From Telmatactis stephensoni (Eukaryota > Cnidaria > Anthozoa > Actiniaria > Isophelliidae), in NCBI GenBank assembly GCA_029948255.1, contig JALIZF010001922.1:806001-870000 (forward strand): a stretch of 64,000 bases of DNA, read 5' to 3'. Under the pieces are notes generated by a model. The model worked only from the letters and a program-made list of their open reading frames with translations, made no database searches and was not told the DNA's origin. A program made the position numbers and the translations under genes. Below are positions 11,729-64,000 of this stretch, one piece after another; position 1 is the first letter of the stretch, and each line of letters begins with the position of its first letter.

Positions 11729-11875
11729 AGAGTGCATGCACTTAATCTGTGAAACAAACACTACTAATTACTACTAAATAGTGTTGTCAGATTAGACAAT
11801 AGGAAACAAAGGAATTACCATGATTTAGCGCTATTTTGTACTATTTATGTTTCACCGATTAAATGTGTGCACTCT
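11729..11875. repeat. 145-bp MITE, AGAGT family, copy 2
   Basis: Termini AGAGTGCATGCACTTAATC and GATTAAATGTGTGCACTCT; same family as 4132-4274 and 12177-12319. Confidence 0.8.
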
Positions 11876-12176
11876 GTTCTTGCTAGTTACTAAACAGCAC
11901 CACATCAGATCACTATATGAATGTATTAGTCCAGAACTGAACCCACTTTTATCTGCATGTGCAGCTACAAAGATGACAAAGATTTGAACAGAATGATCCT
12001 AACAAACGTGATAAAATTTTCTTAGATTTGCATGTGCCCTTCTTCTATTTTTCATTCATAGTTATTGTATATAATAGTGATTGATAAGAGTGGGTCCAGT
12101 TCCGGACTATATATATGAATTGACAGTATGTAGGGTGCAACCTTTAATAAGAAAATTAGAGCTGTATCTTTAGTTT

Positions 12177-12319
12177 AGAGTGATGGCACTTAATCCATGA
12201 AATAGGTATTAGTCTAACAGACATTAGTAGACACTATTTCTATTGTTTTCTTTTGTTTTGATTCAACTATTAGACATTGACTATTAGATTTTGTTTCACG
12301 GATTAAGTGTCATCACTCT
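12177..12319. repeat. 145-bp MITE, AGAGT family, copy 3
   Basis: Termini AGAGTGATGGCACTTAATCC and GGATTAAGTGTCATCACTCT form clear inverted repeats. Confidence 0.85.
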
Positions 12320-13719
12320 ATCTTACAGTAATTAAGACTGTCCAATGATGCTTCATACCTCTAAACGATAGAATCCTTTTAAATTTTGAACCTTTCAAAA
12401 ACAAGTGCTCAATTTACATAAAAAAGGATTCTGATAGTCAGTTGGGGTCTGAAGATATACTTGGGGCTTATTAAGATAATTTGCACCCTACATACTGTCA
12501 GACATTGAGAAGGATTTATCATGTAATTGTATTGTATCAAACAAAATAAAGATTTATTGAAGGAAACTGTATTTGTGTGTTACAAAATATATGCTGTGTT
12601 TAGCAAAATAATTATCTACATTTTTATTGACATTCTTATATATATGTATCTACTATCTACGGGGTTATTTTAGACAGTCCACCCTCCTCTGTCCTCTCCC
12701 CCCAACCCCCCTCCCCTATCTCCTCCCTCATCCGCCCAGCTCCCATGGGACCCTGACCCACCCCTCCCTGGCTTGCACGGCACTACCCCTCCCCTGCTAC
12801 GTTCTTGTCCACCCCTCCCTCTGTTCAGGATATTATTACATATTAACTGCCGAAATCTCAAACAATCAAAAATTCTTTTTTCCGAAAAGAACCTTCCCAC
12901 ACTGTGAATTGTACTCTAGACCTCTCGCTTGTAAACCCAACCACTAACCCATTAGACCAACTGGTCAAATGTTGGGTGGCCAGCATTGAAACTTAATTTT
13001 ATAGCAGACCCAAAGTCCTGTAAATACAAAGAATGACTTGCTATGCTGAGCAGACCAAACCAGCAATTCACCAGATGGTACAGTGGTAAGACAGCAGGAT
13101 TCAAGATCATAAGGTAAGTTCACAGGTAAGGGTTCAAATCTCCTAAATCATGAAATCTTTCTTTCACAGGTAAAAATTGCTAAACGTCTTTGGAATACTT
13201 CAAATGTCATCAAAAAGGTAAGCAAACCCTAAGTAAATAAATATTGGGCAAAATAAACAGCTAATTAATATGTAAAAGTGTATGGTAAACTCTGCATGAA
13301 TAAGGGCACTAATTTGAACTTTGAAAATTCTAACAACTCCAAAATAAAAACTTTTTCAATCAACTTTATAGTCAAAGTTGAAGACTAAGTTTTTTTTGCC
13401 CAATAATAAAAGCAAAATAAAAATACACACACTTACCTTCAAACTTTATTCTTTTCAGCAGTTCAGCAGAAAAATTTTTAAGTCCCAAAAAATGCAAAGG
13501 CTTTTTCTAGCCAAACTTTGAACACCGTAGAGCACCGTACAGAACAACAAATTCCGAGCTTTGCAAATCGGAAAAAATAAAAGCAAGAAGTTCTAATGAA
13601 AAAGTTTATTCACAAACAAGCAGATTTTTTGACAGAGAGAAGAAACTTGCAGTAGTTTTTAAATAATTTACCAGATATTTCATATGAACGTTAGGCAAAA
13701 AACCTTTACAACTTGTTAC

Positions 13720-14134
13720 GGTGCTGTTACACTGTGCAATTTTCTCAGCAACTCATCTCGCAACTGCGTTGCAAAACAAGTTGCTGAGAAAATTATTGCA
13801 TTGTTACACTGTGCCATTTTCCCAGCAACTTGCAATATTTTACTCGTACCCAGAGCTCCTCAGAGCGAAATGAGAAATTGCACACGCAATCGTAGAAAAT
13901 GTGCCTCAAAAATTGCGAGGAAAGTTGCTGGAGGGGTGATACACTGTGCAATGGCATTGCAAGTTGCTGCAATGCGTTGTGAAAAGTAGACCCGAGATCT
14001 ACTTTGTGCAACACTACGCCCAACAAAAAAAATTGCAAGACAACTCCTGTTACACTGTGCAATCCTCCAACAACTTGTTTAGCAATGCCGTTGCGAGACA
14101 AGTTGCTGAGAAAATTGCACAGTGTAACAGCGCC
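13720..14134. repeat. TIR element with 53-bp ends (GCTGTTACACTGTGCAATTT)
   Basis: The left end GGTGCTGTTACACTGTGCAA is inverted at the right end (TTGCACAGTGTAACAGCGCC). Internal sequence repeats motifs such as CAAGTTGCTGAGAAAATTGC. A degenerate relative lies at about 50200-50650. Confidence 0.8.
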
Positions 14135-14237
14135 TTTAATTGGCGAGGATGTTTTGAGATATTAAACATTTAAGCTGAATGAATACATTACATAATGGTA
14201 TAGTAAATTTATAACTTCCAGAGAAGTGATAGGTAAA

Positions 14238-14613
14238 GCTGTGTTCACATGGGACCAATTCCAAATGGTTAAGGGCTCAAAATTACTAATTAAAAGCCTA
14301 CTTTCTTCAGCAGACGTAAAAACTGCACCCACAGATATCACTTTTGAACTGGACGCCCATACCCTGGATACCAGAGGGGCTTGTTATCTTTTGGGGGAGT
14401 CAAATGAGTTGCAAAGTGACGAGAAATTGAGTCACGAAGGGAGGATGGTCTAGTTGTGAGGTGACAAGCCCCTGAGGTTTGTGGAGCTAATTTTACCAAA
14501 CAAACTAATATACACACGAAATACCCTACGAAATTACTCTAAATGGTGAAACCCCTCAAATCTCTGGCACCATGGGTAGGATGTCCATGGAACTGTTCCT
14601 TTGTAAACACAGC
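14238..14613. repeat. Diverged TIR element
   Basis: AGCTGTGTTCACATGGGACC at the left pairs with the inverse of GGAACTGTTCC...AAACACAGC at the right. No transposase. Confidence 0.5.
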
Positions 14614-14665
14614 CTAGATATTAAGAATCAACAGTTGCAACAGTTCATAATTTAATCATTGCAAT

Positions 14666-14882
14666 ATAGTCCCCTTCACAGTTCTCTGCGCCATCTTGAA
14701 AGGTAGCCATACCTTTGTATCGAAGCAAGACGAATGGTGAGCTTGCAGTGATAGAGACCTGTGAATAATTGTCCTAGGTGTTAAAAAAGTTATCTATCAT
14801 TGAACACTCACCATTCGTCTCCCTTTGATGTAAAGGCACGGCTACCTTTCAAGATGGTGCAAGTAACTGTGAAGGGGACTAT
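14666..14882. repeat. MITE with ATAGTCCCCTTCACAGTT termini
   Basis: Ends are inverted over about 75 bp, including CATCTTGAAAGGTAGCC and GACGAATGGTGAG blocks on both sides. Confidence 0.85.
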
Positions 14883-15294
14883 TACACTCCAATGAATCCA
14901 ATGCAAAAGTTTCTGTACTATTTTTGAACTTTTGACCTGATAGCCTCAAATTGAAACATTTCTCACTGGAGCATATCAGCTGTTTGAATACTATCCTAGT
15001 AATCCAAATTAGACTGTACTACAATGGATGGCTGACCTGTCTAAGGGGAAGCAACACAGAAAGTCATGGAACGTAAGTTTACCAAAACTATCTTAACAGT
15101 GAAGACACCATGTAGTCATTACAATCAAGATAATGTCACTAGAATGTTCTTGCTATTTACATGCAGGACTGGGATAACAGCTTTCCATCTTCGGCTTTTA
15201 CTGTAAAAATGCTTACTTCGAGGTGCTTCACAAAGTTTGGATAACAAGTACGTCTTTAGAGATTTGACTTGATTTTTAATCCATACAGTATTGT

Positions 15295-56032
<40,738 letters not shown>

Positions 56033-57888
56033 GTTGATAGTCTAAACAACTTAGCACAAGTTGATTAAGTTATCTTGTAAGTTTGAGTCGATTTAGACAG
56101 AGTTTTATAACAGTTTAGATGACTTTTTATCAACTCCAATTCAACATGGCGGCAGCCATTCGACGTTTCGCTTGCGTCTTCTCATGGCAGTTACCGCTGT
56201 CCGATACGTAATGAGCCGCTTGAGGGGGACTGGGGATTAGTCATTTTGGCGCAGACCTTAGCTTCGCAGACCGCGCAAAGCTGAAGATGAAGAGTGTTCG
56301 ATCGACTGCTGAATCAGTTGAATAGTAAATGATTTATATTTATCAGTATCTAATTTAGGAATCAATAACTTTATTTTCAAGCTAAGGTTAAGTTTGATAG
56401 ATACAATAAATATATCCTACACCATTTTGAAGAGTAATTCGACCGTAAAGGGCGGGTATGGTATGGCGCGTTTCACGAAATGTAAATGTTTACCATATAA
56501 AGTTGTTCTGTCAAATCGCGGAATTCTTTGCGAAATTCAGTTTTAGATCAGAATTTTCAAGTAATAGAGACATAATTGTCGTTAAATAGTATAGTCAACT
56601 GAGATAAGATATATATTTGTAAAAATATTCTTCGATAAAGAAGCATACTTGTACGAAATAAGCGGTACAGCTGAGAAGCGGTCAGAGTATCGCATCAGAG
56701 GGTTTTCTTGCTTTTTTTACAACAACCTTACAACAAACAAATAACTAATAACAAACCTTCCTCTGGTTTAATATGATGAGCCCCTAGTCCACGTGAAGTT
56801 GGAAATGTGCATGGTTTCTTACCGATAATTCATCCACCAAACGACTTAATTGACGTACTAAAAATGTTCACCAAAAATTTATTCATTTATTTATCTCCTA
56901 TATTTATCTTTAAATCCCCGAGGATTCAAATCATTCTTTGGACGTACTCTGGACTTTGATTGGTTCTGATATCTCCCCAAGGACTTGATCGAGACAATCA
57001 TATTAGCATTATAATGAAACTTCGCCGAATAGACTACCCCAATTAGACATTAAATATATTAAGTGTCTAGGTAGCGCAGCGGTCTAAGGTGATATCTAAA
57101 GGTATGGATTAGGGTCCGGATATCGTCTCCCTCCCTGGCCTTCGGGCTAAGTCAACTGCAATATGTAGCACCGGGATAGCGTGGATGGGGCCGAAATCTT
57201 CATCCGTAACGTAAGTCGATTCGATGTCTCAGCTTCATAGAATGTCTCGGGAGAATCGTCCCAAAATGTATTTTCTTTTGTCCTATTTTTCGACATTTTT
57301 TTTATTCTCCAGTGTAGATTCCGGGGGGTGCCTATTTAGGAGATATAGGTTCGAGCCTTGCCGACGGCAGATTTTTTTTCTCTTTTTTTCGGTTTTTCTT
57401 TTTCTTTTTCTTTCTTTCTTTTCTTTTCTTGTCTTTCTCAGTTTTTTCATACTTAAATTGCGGCTTTTTGCTGCGGATTTGTACTTTAATTTATTCATAT
57501 CTATTAATAAATTTCTTGTTTGTACCTACCTTCATTATGCGTATCGAATATATATTTAGCGTTTATAATGAATAGCGATCGATGTTTCATTATATTTTCA
57601 TACTCTTACTTTAATGTCAACCTGCTTGACTTATTTCATATTCCAGATTCAGATTTATTCATTTTACTTCAGTATATATATGTACAGATTTTTAAAACAT
57701 TCCAATGGCCTGCAAATAGTAAAAACTAATCAAGGCAGGCCAGTGGATTACAATTCATGAAATATAGCAAGAAGTGAGAGACAAGACACGAAAACATTAG
57801 ATTAAAATCAAAAGAAAATGAGTTAAGTACCTCATCTTCTCTTGATTAAAATATATAACTGCATAAATTATATTTGCTACCCTTTACT

Positions 57889-58044
57889 GGGGTAGCAAAT
57901 GTGTTGCAAATATGTTGTAAACCGAATACAAATCTGGTAAATACCGCATTTGCTAATCGGTTGTAAAATGGGATGCAGAACAAATGCGGTATTTACCAGA
58001 TTTGTATTCGGTTTACAACATATTTGCGCCACATTTGCTACCCC
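57889..58044. repeat. Foldback element with about 65-bp near-perfect arms
   Basis: GGGGTAGCAAATGTG, ATATGTTGTAAACCGAATAC and AAATCTGGTAAATACCGCAT occur on both arms with very few mismatches; spacer about 25 bp. Probably young. Confidence 0.92.
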
Positions 58045-58516
58045 TGTCGATTAGTGTTCCTATAAAGGTTGTTCACCTTAATTTTTCTGTCTTTAAATAA
58101 GAGCCATATAAAGAAAATTTTCCCAGTTTTTGCAGATTTTACGCTTATTTTTGTAAATCAGCGACGGTTTCATTTCGCGATTTTTAACCTGCTTATGACG
58201 TCATGATCATCCTTACGTAATCAGCAGGATCGCCGCGAGCTAAAAAAGTTGGCGGAAAAATACTAGCGGGAATTAGCAACCCCATCGGCAGTACCCTCAG
58301 TTCACTCTTCCGGGAAGACAAAAGAGTTTTCGGAGGAAGGACATCGACTTTCGGTCCTTTTCCCAGTGAGAAACATTTGCCGCGAGTCGCAGTTGAAACT
58401 CTGAATGAATATTGAAAGTCTTGAAGTTAAATTAAGTCCCGATAAATTATCGGGAGTGGCGGGAGGGTTCTGAGACAATTTGCTCTCGATCAGTTACGTC
58501 ATGATCGTGATGACGG

Positions 58517-58710
58517 AATGAGTTTGTTTGATGTGTTGTTCTCTACCATGTCACGAGGGTGTTTTCTCCGGGTTCTCCGGTTTTTCCTTCCTCAACAAAA
58601 ATCAGCATGTGAGTTAACGTTGAGTGTTTTATGTAGAGTATATCAAATGTAGTAGTAGCGAGTGTGAATGAGTTTTATAAACAAAAATTTGATTTGATTT
58701 GATTTGATTG
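58517..58710 (+). mobile_element. tRNA-derived SINE, 5'-truncated copy E
   Basis: Body of the SINE family (GAGTTTGTTTGATGTGTTGT, TCTCCGGGTTCTCCGGTTTT) without the tRNA-like head, ending in a (GATTT)n tail. Confidence 0.75.
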
Positions 58711-59344
58711 ATAATCGCAACAAGTTATCGCCTAGAGATAGTAAACCTATAGTTTCTAGGAGTTGCTTGTACTGAAAATCAAGAGAAGATGAGGTAAGAG
58801 AAGGAATCGCGCGTATTAGGTCTTTGGACAATCATATGTCTCGTTTGATGCTATTTTTAGAGTGAATCTGATTGATCGAGAGTGCGCGAGCTTTCGCATT
58901 TCACAATGTCTGAAAAAGGGTGTATAACGTTTGTCGATGAAAAAGAGTTTAAACTGTGGAAAAGGGAAAAGGGAGTACAAAAAAAAACTTCAAAAATGGT
59001 CTTGGTTAAGTCGAACTAGTTTGTCGGGAAGAGGATGAAACAAGTTGTATCTGAGGAAGAAACAAGTTCGGAGGAAGAAATTGGTATTTCTGAGGAAGAA
59101 AGTGGGAGTTCAAAGGAAGCCGAATGTGGTAGTTCAGAGGAAGAAACTGAAGAAGGTGATATTTCAGAGGAAGAAGCAAGTACTTCGGAGGGAGAAAGAA
59201 GTAGCTCAGGTTCACATCCGCGCGGTCATGGTGACGAGGTTCTAAAAATAGCATCAAACGGTCACGGGGATTCCTTCTCTTAACTCATTTTCTCTTGTGA
59301 AAATAAAATCATCAATCTTAAAAAAGGTTGCTTGTAAAATTAAG

Positions 59345-59442
59345 GTTCTTCTTCTTCTTCTTCTTCTTCTTTTTCTTCTTCTTCTTCTTCTTCTTCTTCT
59401 TCTTCTTCTTCTTCTTCTTCTTCTTCTTCTTCTTCTTCTTCT
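59345..59442. repeat. (TTC)n microsatellite
   Basis: Over 30 TTC/CTT units with one interruption. Poly-Lys/Arg/Leu frames on both strands are by-products. Confidence 0.95.
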
Positions 59443-61188
59443 CGGGTTCTTCTTCTGCTTCTGCTTTTGCTTCTTCTTTGTAATCCAAAATACAACAAAA
59501 ATTAAGGAGATCACACTGTTCTAACAGACTGATGTACTTGTCGTGAAAATATAACCTGTATACCAGTAAGACGAAAGTAAAAGTTCCTGAAATAAATTCA
59601 CAGTGCACTCATCAGATTGATCGGACAAAAAGGGCAAGCGAAAGCTTTGAAGAGTTTCAGCAAAGTTTTCTTTACATTTAATATATTCCATTAATGTATT
59701 CAGCGTCACGTACTTGGTATCGCCATCCTGTGGTCTCTAAATACTTTTATTAGTAATGGACAGTACATTCATTTTAACCCAATATGTTCATGTTTTACTA
59801 GGATAACTTTATCTTTTGCTTTTACTTCCTAATCAAATTAACCAATTTCAGGGTGACGTCTTCTCTTTGAAGAAATCTGCTGGATGGGGGAAGTGACCGC
59901 GCGACTAGCTATTTTCGAATGTGATGTGAAAAACACCGCTAGGATCGAGTACTGAAAGTTTTGGAGATCATATGTCAAAATTACATAATATTTTCCTTTC
60001 CTTTTCTCCTCTTCTCCTCAAGAGCAAAATAACTATTAAAAAATATCCTTCAAATTGTTTGATAATCCAAGGGGAATTTATTTAGAATTAAGTCACTGTG
60101 TCTATAGTGTCTATACAGTGTTGAGACTAAACATATATGTTTTGAGGGTTAACTGTGCTGGGATTTCTACACGGCAAAGGTCAGCAGCGTAATATTGTCT
60201 CAGTCAGCTTGAGAATCATGAGTTATTTCTTCATAATACTCATATAGTTAACTTTAAAATGCTACCACATTAAATCACTTTTATTTATATTTGCTAAAAG
60301 ACCTAAAAATAGTTGAATTAAAAGTCAACGGTGTGAACATCATATGTGTGTGTAGGCGACGTCATCAGCGATGCACGTGAAACTCTGATTTATTTGACTC
60401 TAAGGGGTATCAAATTTTTCTCAGAAACTGAATGAACTTTGCATCCAAACAATTTTCCTTAAATAGCTAGATTTCGACATTCACACTAGAACTTGACGAT
60501 TGATTTAGCTTATCCACAAAGAGGAAGTTTTGCAAAACTTAATGATCTTTTTTGTGTATTTAAGAAGCATGACATTTTGTGTCCCGGAATGTCAGTCAAT
60601 AATTTTATTATTAAAAAAACCCTTTGGATATGCAGATTTCCCTAAAGTCTACAAGCAAATACCCTAAACACTGCAGCAAAAAACTTACGTATCAGCATAA
60701 ACTTTTTTGTAAGTGAAATACGCGCCCTGACGATTATTTTTAAACAAAAATGAAAATGTGCGAGTGCTCTAGAACGTCCGCTAGTTGAGTCATTTCTTGA
60801 TGTCGTTGACTTTCAAAACGTAAGCTTTCTTGCTACAACGAAAATTTTCCGTTGTGATTAGTAATACAGGAACTGTTTGTTTCCGCTTTACTTCCAGATA
60901 CCTTAACAAGATTATAAATAGAACAATTCGTTTGTTAGAATATGGTATTAAAACCTTGTCTATTATATTTAAAACCAGCTGAGTTGTCACTTTCTTTTCT
61001 GATGGGATTTTTTAGATTTTTTTTAGATTTCTAATTTACACAATGTCGGTATGTTAGAGCGCGCGTGTGTCAGTATTATGGTACTTAGGGAAAACTTCAA
61101 ACACCACTTCCTCCTTTTGCGCGGGCTTTGGGTCCCTCCCAGAAAAATGAACAAGACACTATATATATTTTGTGATGTAGAAGAACAG

Positions 61189-61197
61189 ATATAAAAA
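61189..61197 (+). promoter_or_regulatory. Probable TATA box of the secreted-protein gene
   Basis: ATATAAAAA lies 130 bp before the ATG at 61320, in the right place for a transcription start near 61220 and a leader of about 100 nt. Inferred from sequence only. Confidence 0.45.
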
Positions 61198-61319
61198 CCG
61201 GTCTTCAAATCAAGCCATCACGACTTACTGTTCACCATCAATCCTACTACCATCAATCGATCCTACTGTCTACTGTCTACAAAGTTCCAACAAGTGCAGC
61301 TAAAAACAAGAATTTCACG

Positions 61320-64000
61320 ATGGCTTTTCTAGGACGCGTGCCAGTTTTTACATTATTTTTCTTTCTCTTGGTTGTTAGCCAAGGCACTCTATCGAAACCC
61401 ACAACAACGAAACGATTCTTTCAAACAATGACTATTTTGCTGAGCAAAACTGAAGACCTAAACTATGAAGCATACAAGAAATATGTAAGTACATATATAT
61501 ACAACCTATATACAGCTTTGTCAGACACGTCTTCATATGACTGTGAAAACGGGACCGCACGGTAACGGCAGGGTTAGAACTTCGAATGTTTCTATGGCAC
61601 TGACACAGCTACGGTACCGTGAGGTCCGTTTCACACTCATACGAAATCTGCTCTAATACGGAATACTGAATACATTGCCAACGTCTCTTGGACAACCAGT
61701 TTTAATAAATTGCCAAAAGTTCACGATAAATGTCAACTCTTGTAATTGAGCTCGACCACTTCTAGAGTCGATAATTTGTTACATTGGAACCCGACCTTAC
61801 TGACAACCGGTTAATACGGGCGCCCGGTTAATACGGACACTCCGTTTCGTCTTTATAGTGTCCGTATTACCCGGGTTTCACTGTATACTCTTCAGATTTG
61901 AACCTCTCGTAAGCGACCTCTCTCAAACCGAGCAGCGGAAACTTGGATTGTCCCTTTAGTATTATCACAGTCAAGAATTATAAGCCGCGCGTAGCCGGCG
62001 AGCATGTCTCTTACATACAGAATTGAATAATACTTGCAGTTACCATATCACTCAAAATTTGGACACCCTATGGTTCTGTACATAAGCGACTATCTCTGAC
62101 GGGGTTTTGGGGACGGGGGAAGGGGAGGGGGAGGGGGAGGGGAGGAGTAAGGGGCGCAGTCTACCACCTCCGACTACCGACATTTTGTATTTCATATTTT
62201 GCGTGGTCGTCGACCCCCACATCGAAGTATGCCAGTTTCATGTAGCAAGGTTTGAAGTCCTTCTCAGTCATGCGAGCCTCGAAGAATTCAATACCCACAA
62301 AGCGCTTCGGACTCGGACAGTATGCGCGGTTTTCAGCATTCAGACAACACAACATTTTTGCAATCAGCTGTATACTATATACCTATCAAATCTTGGCTAC
62401 GTCGGACGTTTTTTGGCAACATAGACTCACTTGTGTGTGCTTTTGTATTTTAGACAGTCGAATATATTCCTAAACGGTTTCCAGTGGTGAGATTGGGACT
62501 CGTTAGCATCGCACGGAAAAATTATTCACAGCAAGAACAAAAGGACAGTACTGTAAGTTATTTATTAAGTTTATATCTAATCTGGAATATCAACACGTGT
62601 ATTGTGTATTTATTGCTATCCAATTTCATCATCATAATCATCAACATTATGGGAATGCCAACCTCGGATACTCAGAGCGTCGGGGAAAGGGGAGTGGAAG
62701 GTGAAAAAGGAAGGACGCACTTCTATACGAAGAACTGTGATCATATTTGTCAATTTTTATATCAGTAATCATCATCATCATCACCATCATTATCTTAATC
62801 ATCATCATCATGCAGGGTCGTACACAGTACAGGGACCAACGTACCGGGACAGTTGGCCTCCCTAACTATCTAAGAGAATGGATACCGGCCTATTTTCTTT
62901 TTACCAAATATTTCCTACTAAGAAAATATAACTGACGCTTCCCCTCTCCTCCGGTCCCCAAACGATTTGGGTTATGTATGGCCCTGAAGTATGATAATAA
63001 TTTCGTTTCTTACACAGCCCTGTACTACTGAAAATCATATTTATGACGTACGCCATGTGATTAAAGATTTGTATTATTATATGCTCAGTTTCATTTCTTT
63101 GACTGACTCTATATTTAATTTCCAACAGGCAGCCGCTGTCATCTCAAGACTATGTAAACTAATAAGTGTTTTCAAGAAAGCAATTCATTATGCCTACCTT
63201 GACGAGAAGCAAGCCTCAGGAAATGTAACCAATGAACTTCATGATCTCTATTATTCTACAAAAGATGCACTACAAGTAGTGCTTATCTTGGTAAGGTCTA
63301 TTTGAGAAATAGATTCCATTTTTCAGTGCGTCTGTGCTCTGATAGATACACAAATGACATCAAAATGTGGTGAAAACAAAAAAGTACGCCACGAGACGAA
63401 GTCAGAGTACAGACGCACAGAAAAATGGAATCAAGTTTTTAAATACAATATTCATCGAACATTTCAACCAATTAGAGCGCGTGTAAGATTCAAATGACGT
63501 CATCTTCGCGTGTGTACTGTGATCACACACGGTTCTGGACCAATCAGAGCGCGCGTCATTTACCAATTATTATATAATTCAAATTCTTTTCTCACCGTGC
63601 TAATCTAGCAATAGCTTTACCCCAAGTTTCCTTTTTTCCTCACAAAAGAATGTATGGGTCCAAGAACACTTCTGTGTTAATGTTTTGTACTCCTAGCATT
63701 TTATCAATTACGCAACAGCTGGAAATTTTTCATGTAGCACTGCTGCAAAATAAAGAAACCCCTAGCCTATTAACTGTTGCGCGTAATGTTTTATTTATAT
63801 TGCTTTCATTTGTGTTCGCAGTATAAGAAAATCACAGGTAAAAGTGGTTATCCAAAAGTACTTCGAGTCACCCGTAAAGCGATAAACAAGAACGTTATCT
63901 GGTACAAGGTGAGTTACAGGGATCCTGATGGGAGGAAATATACTCCGGTTTTAATTTTGAAAACCTATATACAACACATAGAACACAATGTGAAGTACTC
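61320..64000 (+). CDS. Unrecognised secreted helical protein, 5' part (four exons, runs off window)
   Basis: Exons 61320..61484, 62454..62552, 63129..63290 and 63822..(64000), 55, 33, 54 and at least 29 codons. The three introns are GT-AG and phase 0. The first 22 residues are a signal peptide (MAFLGRVPVF then FFFLLVVSQG). The mature part is rich in Lys, Leu and Tyr, with one visible Cys and one N-glycosylation site (NVT). Helix-like stretches: RFFQTMTILLSK in exon 1; AAAVISRLCKLISVFKKA and NELHDLYYSTKDALQVVLIL in exon 3; VLILKTYIQHIEHNV in exon 4. A GTGAGT at 63909 could end exon 4, but the frame stays open and protein-like to the window edge (about 201 residues). I do not recognise the family. 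Exon pattern and helices recall short-chain helical cytokines, a hypothesis only. A TIR fragment sits in intron 1 (61526-61655). Confidence 0.7.
61526..61655. repeat. TIR element, CTAGAGCAGATTT family, partial
   Basis: ATATGACTGTGAAAACGGGA near the left and TCATACGAAATCTGCTCTA at the right, with CGCACGGTAACGGCAGG inside, match 15938-16058. In intron 1 of the secreted-protein gene. Confidence 0.7.
62553..63128 (+). other. Intron 2 of the secreted-protein gene
   Basis: 576 nt. Contains an (ATC)n-type trinucleotide patch near 62765-62812 and otherwise unassigned sequence. Confidence 0.5.
63315..63433. repeat. Foldback element in intron 3 of the secreted-protein gene
   Basis: TTCCATTTTTCAGTGCGTCT at the left is inverted at AGACGCACAGAAAAATGGAA. 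Followed by two CCAATYAGAGCGCG motifs at about 63469 and 63540. Confidence 0.8.

Larger units (their letters stand above)
8888..15294. other. Intergenic region rich in small TIR elements
   Basis: Separates the FAHD2 start from the SNRNP200 stop. It holds a 300-bp tandem duplication, a 22-bp minisatellite, at least seven TIR or foldback elements, a perfect 37-bp palindrome, a C-rich tract (12676-12830) and possible decayed tRNA-like sequences near 12890-12960 and 13070-13140. No open frame has a recognisable domain; the plus-strand frame at 14226-14453 lies inside a TIR element. Confidence 0.6.
56033..61319. other. Intergenic region between SNRNP200 and the secreted-protein gene
   Basis: Begins with the SNRNP200 5' region (minus-strand leader above 56032; no TATA box seen). 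Holds a young foldback (57889-58044), possible tRNA-like remnants near 57061-57130 and 57345, a truncated SINE (58517-58710), a purine-rich Glu/Ser-type frame (59035-59283) and a (TTC)n tract. 59700-61150 is featureless AT-rich DNA. Confidence 0.55.

Noticed and set aside
14226..14453. 75-residue plus-strand frame as a gene
   Set aside because: It lies within a TIR element (14238-14613), lacks a domain and has no convincing flanking exons.
59035..59283. Acidic Glu/Ser-rich 82-residue frame
   Set aside because: It is a degenerate GAA/GAG-rich purine tract beside the (TTC)n microsatellite. No splice context or family signature; a second frame is also open across it.
63822..63908. Ending exon 4 of the secreted-protein gene at the GTGAGT donor at 63909
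   Set aside because: Not excluded, but the frame continues open with protein-like composition for over 90 nt to the window edge, so read-through was preferred. RNA data are needed.

Overview
The window is nuclear DNA from an animal, most likely an anthozoan cnidarian (stony coral or sea anemone). The coding sequence lies in short exons with GT-AG introns and the DNA is AT-rich. Introns and intergenic DNA are packed with short terminal-inverted-repeat (TIR) elements, tRNA-derived SINEs and minisatellites. A secreted peptide with a ShK-type six-cysteine domain sits at the left edge. The phylum is inferred from gene content and repeat style; no species is claimed.

Layout: (1) 16-1056, minus strand: a three-exon gene for a small secreted ShK-domain peptide with signal peptide and dibasic propeptide site, including a 30-nt microexon. 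(2) 3415-8887, minus: a complete seven-exon FAHD2-type fumarylacetoacetate-hydrolase-family gene, 351 residues, with a probable mitochondrial presequence. (3) 8888-15294: intergenic DNA made largely of TIR elements, a tandem duplication and a 22-bp minisatellite. (4) 15295-56032, minus: a complete SNRNP200 (Brr2) gene, 44 coding exons, 2,136 codons, encoding the U5 snRNP helicase with both helicase cassettes. About 84% of this 40.7-kb span is intron, and at least four introns consist mostly of tandem arrays. (5) 56033-61319: intergenic DNA with a near-perfect foldback, a truncated SINE and a (TTC)n tract. (6) 61320-64000, plus: the first four exons of an unrecognised secreted, predominantly helical protein, running off the window. 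All its introns are phase 0 and two helices fall in exon 3, recalling short-chain helical cytokine genes.

The genes do not form an operon or pathway. SNRNP200 and FAHD2 are housekeeping genes; the two edge genes encode secreted products and are the likeliest lineage-specific material. All exon boundaries were placed by reading GT/AG signals, frame continuity and, for SNRNP200 and FAHD2, family sequence. In all four gene models the reading frame is kept across every junction, and the three complete ones have a total length divisible by three.

The most notable non-genic signal is that several minisatellites share their unit sequence with the ends of nearby TIR elements. Tandem arrays here seem to have been seeded by transposon termini and then expanded inside introns of a spliceosome gene.
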